From contig NW_006917091.1 in assembly GCF_000516985.1 (NCBI RefSeq), positions 2,011,498 through 2,075,497 of the forward strand: 64,000 nt of DNA, in the 5' to 3' direction. Position 1 is the stretch's first letter. Every line of letters starts with the position of its first letter. Positions 58,173 through 64,000 of the stretch are shown piece after piece. The notes beneath the pieces are model-generated. The model was not told the origin of the DNA and ran no database searches. It was given only the letters and a program-made list of their open reading frames with translations. Made by a program: the position numbers and the translations under genes. Origin of the DNA: Pestalotiopsis fici W106-1 (Eukaryota; Ascomycota; Sordariomycetes; Amphisphaeriales; Sporocadaceae).

Positions 58173-59420
58173 CTACAAGTCAATGCCCTCATTCTCTGCC
58201 TCCCTCTCGATGTACTTGCGCACCTTTGGAAGTATTAGTCCACCAGTAATCATAACAAACAAGCTTGTATAAGGGCCAGTGATGACTTACTTCCTTGTCA
58301 GGGGCCAGGTCCAAGGCCAAGAACCCATCCGCGTCCTTCTTGTCGGTTTCGGCTCCAGCCTTGATCAGCGCCACTGCAGCAGCACCTGGCGGCGTGTCAG
58401 CATACACGGCCTTACTATCTATCCCTTACATGACTTCGGTGGTCCTTACCATGACCTTCTGCAATTGCATGGTGCAGAGCTGTGTAGCCTGCGCTATCCG
58501 TGGCGTTCAAGGGTGACTTGTTCTTCGTCAGAAGGTTGATCATCGGAACCGATCCCACGGCAGCAGCACGGTGCAAAGGATATTGGCCGCGTTTATCTCT
58601 TACTCTGGCCGAGGCTGGCGGTTTGGCGTCAAATAGCATATGGGCTACATCGATGTTGTTCTTGGAAGATACGAAATGCAACGCAGTCTGGATTTTGCAG
58701 TGAGCGATGGAGACCCCTTTGAATGAAAATGAAGAAGACAAAGGGGAGGAGAGAGGGAGAGGGATGAAGTAGCCACAGTGTACAAAAGCTCACCTGCCCG
58801 CTATTATCTATTCAAAGTGTCAGCTAGGACTTACTCTCCAGCATGGAATCACGATGTGGACGGACAATACTTACTCGTCTGGTTCACATCTGCTCCCCAA
58901 CCCAGGAGCATGGCCACTAGTTTCTCTGCGTCCTTGACGCTGGCGGCGATCATTAGCGGTGTCCAACCGCTGTCATCCTGTCTCCATGTTCAGTTTCAAG
59001 TGTCCTTGGCAAACCCGATCTCGGTTCTTCCTATGCAGGTTCCCTGGAGTCCTACCTCGACGTCCGGGTCAAATTGCTTCTGCTGTGCAAGCAATTGGAC
59101 AATCTCGGGTTGATTTGACGATGCGGCCCAGTGGATAGGAAGCCGTCCATCGTCATCCTTGTGCCGCGCCTGCTTTGGGTCGGCCTATAAGAGCGAGGAA
59201 GTGTGTTAAAGTGAATTCGGAGTTTTCTACGAAATAAATGGAGTGAGGTATGTATCCTACGTTCAAGAGCGACTCAACAACGGTGACTTTGAAGTAAACG
59301 TGTCAGCGATGGTTTGCAGCTACGAGTGACTGGGTATGTTACAGGTTTATGAACTAGACACTTACCCTTTCCCTCCCGAGCTGCCGCATGTATTGCGAAT
59401 TTGGATCTGTCCGGATCCAT
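58173..59420 (-). CDS. nas6: Proteasome assembly chaperone Nas6 (gankyrin)
   Basis: Eight exons are inferred, 59420-59366, 59286-59261, 59184-59056, 58977-58875, 58807-58794, 58687-58450, 58385-58291 and 58223-58173, giving 236 aa, the normal size (226-231 in human and yeast). One exon is 14 nt and another 26 nt; each is required by phase and by ankyrin spacing. Ankyrin units follow one another: KFAIHAAAREGKVTVVESLL, GRLPIHWAASSNQPEIVQLL, GWTPLMIAASVKDAEKLVAM, GQTALHFVSSKNNIDVAHML, GQYPLHRAAAVGSVPMINLL, GYTALHHAIAEGHGAAAVAL and a final half unit. Nas6 binds the C-domain of the proteasomal ATPase Rpt3 and guides assembly of the 19S base. Its 3' end lies 180 bp from that of the TMF gene, and it is divergent from prp46. 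Confidence 0.92.
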
Positions 59421-60290
59421 GCTTGTGTCTACTTGAAAAGCCTCAAGAGTTTGCTACTAGCAGCAGGTGAGGGGGGCACCTGGAAATGACGAGAGCCGCC
59501 GTGCTCCTATGCTCTCGTGTAGGTAATGTAGCTAGAGACAGAGAGGTAGAAACAGCTCCAATAATAAGGTAAGTTGTCTCTCTCTCTCTCTCTCTCTATC
59601 TCGCAAACGGAAAGAGTGGAACCCAGAGATGGGGAGTTTGCTGACGGAGGAAGAAATCCTGACGGCGAATGATTTTCTTTTCAATGGGGAAACCTTTTCT
59701 CTCGAATGATGCTGGTAATTATCAAGTAAGGCGTAATGGTGAAAGGGAAACAAGAGAAGTCCTTTACAGCATTCAGTTTACTTTTATACCGACTCAGGTA
59801 ACCAAGTACACGCAAACATCAATGCCGTGCCCCCACTCGCATGTGTAGCACCAGTATGAGGTACCCAAGGTACCTAAGGTTGATTTGTGCATTTACAGAA
59901 TAGGGTATATGCATGTAACGGGTTGCTCACTATCCGTCCAATAACTAAAACTTAATGACTGCTTTTGGCCTGCTCCATCGCGCCGCCAGCCTCTGTGTGA
60001 TTGACCCCAGATTGGTTCTTTGACAACAGCTCCCTCAGCGTTAGCTTTACATCAACATTTCAACTTTTTTTTTTTTTTTTTTTTCAATTTTTGCTTTCTC
60101 CAAAACACGTGTGTCGCCTCTCGACCGGTGCAAATTTGTATTAGGAGACCGAGACACCAAAGCGCCATCTCCGTTTCGTACCTTCAACTTGCTTGCCCAC
60201 CCCATTCATTCATTCTATTGCCTCTTCCCGACGCGAGTTCTACTACGGGGACCATCTGCGGCGCGTCGACCTTGCCCGCGCACGCCCACC
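59421..60290. promoter_or_regulatory. Shared divergent promoter region, nas6 / prp46
   Basis: 870 bp separate the two start codons, so the promoters of both genes must lie here. A (TC)n run (59577-59597) lies nearer nas6, GTACCCAAGGTACCTAAGG near 59861-59879, and a 20-nt T-run (60065-60084) about 205 bp before the prp46 ATG. No binding site is identified with confidence; I looked for the yeast Rpn4 element GGTGGCAAA and did not see it. Confidence 0.45.
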
Positions 60291-61736
60291 ATGCCGGATC
60301 TCGAGTCGCTCGTTCTCAGCAACGCACGGAAATCAAAAACTCTCTTCTCTACGGCGGGACTTGGTGCTGAAGGAAGGAAGCGACAGAAGCTGAGCACTGA
60401 TGCGGATCTGGAGAAGGAGGCGATTTCTGTACGGCTCCACGCAGAATATGCAGACCTCAAGGAACTCCCCGCTGCGCTTGCTGCAAAGCAGGCTAATGCC
60501 ATGACTGCTAGAAAGAAGAAGACCAAGGCTCCAATTGGCGAGGGCGCGCCGGCTGCCGAGGAACAAAGGACGCTCAAGTTAATCGAGGGTATCGCCGAGA
60601 AAACGACGCCATCGTCTTCATCATCGCAAGCCACAGGCGCATCGACTGCTCTGGTGCAGAGGACTAAGCAGACATTTACCTCGTCAACGACGCACTCTGG
60701 GGAACAGCCCCAGAACCAACTGAGCGTCGCGCGCGCTCAAGCCACACATCAGATCAAACCCGACTGGCATCCGCCATGGAAGCTGATGAGAGTTATATCA
60801 GGGCATCTGGGTTGGGTGAGGGCCTTGGCTGTCGAGCCTGGAAACCAATGGTTTGCTAGTGGTGCCGGAGATCGGACCATCAAAATCTGGGACCTTGCCA
60901 CGGGAAACCTCAGACTCACGCTGACCGGCCACATCTCGACGGTGCGAGGACTGGCCGTCTCTCCCCGCCACCCTTACCTTTTCTCCTGCGGCGAGGATAA
61001 GATGGTCAAGTGCTGGGACTTGGAAACGAACAAAGTAATACGGCACTACCACGGGCATCTGAGTGGTGTATATACCCTTTCCTTGCACCCAACGCTAGAT
61101 GTTCTGGTGACTGGTGGTCGCGACGGTGCTGTTCGAGTCTGGGATATGCGGACGAGGGCCAACGTGCACGTCCTGTCCGGACACAAACAGACGGTTGCCG
61201 ATGTCAAGACTCAACCGGCTGATCCCCAAATCATTAGCGCGTCTCTTGATGCCACCGTTCGAATGTGGGACCTGGCAGCTGGAAAGACAATGGGGGTGCT
61301 GACGCATCACAAGAAGGGCGTCCGCGCCCTGGCACTCCATCCCAGCGAGTTCACTTTCGCTTCGGCGAGCACTGGAAGCATCAAGCAGTGGAAGTGTCCC
61401 GAGGGTGCCTTTATGCAAAACCTCGACGGCCACAACGCTGTTATCAATTCCCTTGCGGCAAATGAAGATGTTCTGTTCTCAGGAGGTGATAATGGCTCCA
61501 TGTGCTTCTGGGACTGGAAATCAGGACATCGGTATCAGTCCCTGGACTCGATTGCCCAGCCAGGGTCTTTAGATGCCGAGGCAGGCATCATGAGCTCAAC
61601 CTTTGACCAGACTGGGCTCAGACTAATCGTCGGCGAAGCCGACAAGACGATCAAGATTTGGAAGCCAGATCCTGACGCAACTCCCGAAACCCATCCGCTT
61701 GAGTGGAAGCCCACACTGGGACGACAAAAGTATTAG
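60291..61736 (+). CDS. prp46: Pre-mRNA splicing factor Prp46 (PLRG1)
   Basis: One intronless frame of 481 aa from [19 protein letters not shown]. The ATG has a good context (CCACCATGC), and further in-frame codons upstream lie in the leader. The N-terminal ~150 residues are helical and polar. A seven-blade WD40 propeller follows from about residue 160: [120 protein letters not shown] and a last blade ending [12 protein letters not shown]. Prp46/PLRG1 is a core member of the NineTeen (Prp19/Cdc5) complex and stays in the spliceosome through catalysis. The gene ends 194 bp from the convergent orc1. Confidence 0.95.
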   Translation: MPDLESLVLSNARKSKTLFSTAGLGAEGRKRQKLSTDADLEKEAISVRLHAEYADLKELPAALAAKQANAMTARKKKTKAPIGEGAPAAEEQRTLKLIEGIAEKTTPSSSSSQATGASTALVQRTKQTFTSSTTHSGEQPQNQLSVARAQATHQIKPDWHPPWKLMRVISGHLGWVRALAVEPGNQWFASGAGDRTIKIWDLATGNLRLTLTGHISTVRGLAVSPRHPYLFSCGEDKMVKCWDLETNKVIRHYHGHLSGVYTLSLHPTLDVLVTGGRDGAVRVWDMRTRANVHVLSGHKQTVADVKTQPADPQIISASLDATVRMWDLAAGKTMGVLTHHKKGVRALALHPSEFTFASASTGSIKQWKCPEGAFMQNLDGHNAVINSLAANEDVLFSGGDNGSMCFWDWKSGHRYQSLDSIAQPGSLDAEAGIMSSTFDQTGLRLIVGEADKTIKIWKPDPDATPETHPLEWKPTLGRQKY

Positions 61737-61929
61737 ACGGAGCTCAATTGTGTGATGGCGAGTGTTATAGTCATCTTGGTGGCCGAGAATCGTTGGCGCA
61801 TGCAACATATCAATTGATGGCATGACAGAAACAGAGAAGAGGAAGAAAGGGCGTTGTCGACTTAGCGGGGGTGGGTATCATCATGTAAAAGACTGCCTAC
61901 CCAAAAACCAGGGTTTCTACCATTGTACA

Positions 61930-64000
61930 CTAAAATGCTATACCCAGAGCTCTGATTTCAGGATCATCACGAAACGCCAGTTTAATCTCCTCATCACCAA
62001 TAGCAAGTCTTATCTTGCTAGGCCGTTCTGGTCTTTGGCCTTCCAGAATGATGATACCGGCTCCAGTCAAATCCACTGCTGCCGCGCTGATTCCCATTGC
62101 TCTCGTCATGCCCGTGGTATCTTGCTTTCGTCGAGACACTTCCTGTTCCAGACCTGACTTGCCTGTCAGTAATTTCACTCGTGTGCTGCCCGAATCTAGA
62201 ACAAGTGCTCGTCTCAGCTCTTCTTGCACATCTCCATATGTACTGTCTGGCAGTCCAGTTCTCTGGTTGCGGACCGATAGCGCGGCCAGGACGAGCTTGG
62301 AAGCATACGGCAGAGCTCGTAGGTACTGCTGTAGAGGACTTGATGTAGCCTCATGAATGGCCCTCTTCACTGTTGCAATCGTGACTCTCCCCTTGGTGCC
62401 TTTTTTCTGGTCTTTCACCGAGTTCTCCTTGTCCTTGGCCCTTTTGCTTGGTGTTGACGGTTCTTCAGCGGTCCCTTCGCCCCTGACCTCGGCCTCGGCC
62501 AGCTCGACAGCTCGTCTGCAAATGTCAAGTGCTCTCCGGGCGTCACCACTGACAGCAGCAACCTTTCGGCTGGCAAATTGCACTGCATCAGATTCGACAA
62601 TGTTTCCTGGCACTCCTTCCAATCTCGACTGGATGATTTTCATCAGCTGCTCATGATTGTAGCCGGGAAACGTGATTCGCGTGAGCCCAAGACGACTGCT
62701 GATCTTGTTGCTCAATGTTCTCTCGGGAAGGTCCATGGTATTGGCCACAGCCAGCACAATAAGCCGCGAGTGTCGCAGACCTGGCCAGTTGAAGAAGTTG
62801 TACATGACGCTCTGGTTCTTGGTGACCAGCTGATCGAGCTCGTCCATGAGGACCACACAAGGCACTCGTCTCGGGCTTGGGTGATTGAATTCTCTCTCAA
62901 GAAGATCGAGAGCCTGGCTTGGGCTGACGCGCTGGCCACGCAGCGCTTCCCAAAGTAGAGAATAGGATTGATGCGGATCGGTAATCTTCATGCCGTTGAT
63001 CTCAACGAATATGAAATCATCCAGCTCATCAGAACGTACAGCATCATCCAATCTAGACACTACCTCACGCACGGTCGCTGTTTTGCCAGTACCAGGCGTG
63101 CCCGATATGTAGATGCAGGCACCAGACCCATCGGTGATAGCGGCTTCTAGGTGAGAGTACACGAGCGAGAACTCCGACTCCCGGCACGGAAGACTGGTTG
63201 GCACTGAAGCAACGTGCAATTGAGCACGCGCCACCTGAAAGGGCGACGATTGGTGGTGGCTCGGGGATAGGACACGAGTGCCCAGAGGGGTGAACTCCAG
63301 GGCCTTCTTGAGGACAATTTTCCGGCTGGACGGAGTCACTAGCTTGGTAGTCTTTTGCCGCTTCCGGGGGGTAGTGATTGCCTGGCGTCCCGGATCGTCG
63401 ATATCTTCATCGTTGTCATCATGTTCGCCGCCGTCTGCTACGTAGGCAGCTTCCAGGGCAGCAGCGTCTGTCTTCCGTTTCTTCCTGGTCGTTCTAGTCT
63501 TTGATTCCACGAAATCTATTAGTGGTACCAGGTCCTCTTCATTGCCGTGAGACATGTCCTCCCATGTAAACTCATCCGTGTATGTTGTTGTCCTCATATT
63601 GCAGCCTCGTCGACAAATAAAAGTCTTGTTGTACGCCGGCGAGTTGCGCGGTATTTTGCCATTGGGGTATCTCTCTAGGAACTTTTCCTGTGACATGACG
63701 AATGCCTTCCCGTTGATGGAGGCCAGTGGGTTGACGTCAAAGCTGGGGGTAAGATACAGCTCATTCTACCGGCGGCAGATGGGAAATGTTAGCGAAGGCA
63801 GTCAATTCATGCTCGTAGGTGCGGCGGGGAAGGGTTTTGTGCGGTGGACAAGGTCTTTACCGGAAGGTAGTCAGTCCTTTTCTTTTCTCTGCTTCTAATC
63901 TCCTTCTCACTCGAGAACCAGAGAAAGTTTGCCGCCTTGTCGCCATCCTCATCATCTTCGATGAACTCGGTAATGATGCCGACCCACGCCTCGTGCGATC
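61930..64000 (-). CDS. orc1: Origin recognition complex subunit 1, N-terminus outside window
   Basis: Exon 63765-61930 and, across a 96-bp intron (GTAAAG...TAG), part of a further exon 63862-64000 that continues beyond the right edge. About 657 residues are visible. The first part is the end of a BAH domain (WVGIITEFIEDDEDGDKAAN, then ELYLTPSFDVNPLASINGKA, FICRRGCNMRTTTY). A basic disordered linker follows, with RKKRKTDAAALE and TPRKRQKTTKL. The AAA+ module shows Walker A GTPGTGKTATVREV, Walker B VVLMDELDQL, the sensor-1 region VLAVANTMDLPERTL and sensor-2 region GDARRALDICRRAVELAEAE. A C-terminal winged helix closes the protein. Orc1 is the ATP-hydrolysing subunit that, with Cdc6, loads the MCM helicase at replication origins. 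The BAH domain distinguishes it from Cdc6. Confidence 0.95.

Overview
The window looks like a chromosomal contig from a filamentous ascomycete, probably a sordariomycete of the order Hypocreales. The evidence is short introns (mostly 50-130 bp) with GTRNGT donors, CTAAC/CTGAC branch sites and YAG acceptors, single-copy housekeeping genes of fungal type, long gene-poor spacers full of microsatellites, and many copies of the word TACCTAC/GTAGGTA. The order is inferred from general resemblance, not proven. Nothing looks like a secondary-metabolite cluster, an intact transposon, a tRNA or an rRNA gene.

Layout, left to right: an NTF2-like-fold protein with a long tail of repeated aromatic-acidic motifs (535-2279, -); a decayed F-box-family gene (about 4.76-7.25 kb, -); Ran GTPase-activating protein Rna1 (8826-10176, +); the mitochondrial and peroxisomal fission dynamin Dnm1 (10870-13447, -); a conserved fungal protein of unknown role (15213-16226, -); PP2A B55 regulatory subunit (19672-21518, +); an assembly gap with the end of an unknown gene emerging from it (22542-22824); a Yea4-type UDP-GlcNAc transporter (24101-25723, +); AMP deaminase (26996-30110, +); prefoldin subunit 1 (31110-31790, +); a coiled-coil DUF8035-type protein (36173-37568, +); a Hem25-like mitochondrial glycine carrier (37955-39007, -); COG8 (39903-41237, -); a TLC-domain membrane protein (43304-44433, +); a small secreted glycine-rich repeat protein (44906-45586, -); endocytic adaptor Sla1 (46987-50684, -); alkaline ceramidase (52062-53271, -); a TMF1/Sgm1-like Golgi coiled-coil protein (55348-57992, +); the proteasome chaperone Nas6/gankyrin (58173-59420, -); splicing factor Prp46/PLRG1 (60291-61736, +); and Orc1 (61930 to beyond the right edge, -).

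The genes do not form one pathway. They are a mixed set of core cell-biology genes: membrane traffic and actin (Sla1, COG8, TMF, Dnm1), lipid metabolism (ceramidase, TLC protein), nuclear transport and division control (Rna1, B55, Orc1), and proteostasis (prefoldin, Nas6). Exon structures were worked out by hand from splice signals, reading phase and family conservation. Total spliced lengths come out as whole codons in every complete gene.

The least ordinary items are the secreted glycine-rich protein, in which exons coincide with repeat units bracketed by dibasic sites; very small exons (14, 17, 24 and 26 nt) in several genes; the motif-array tail of the first gene; and the decayed F-box gene.
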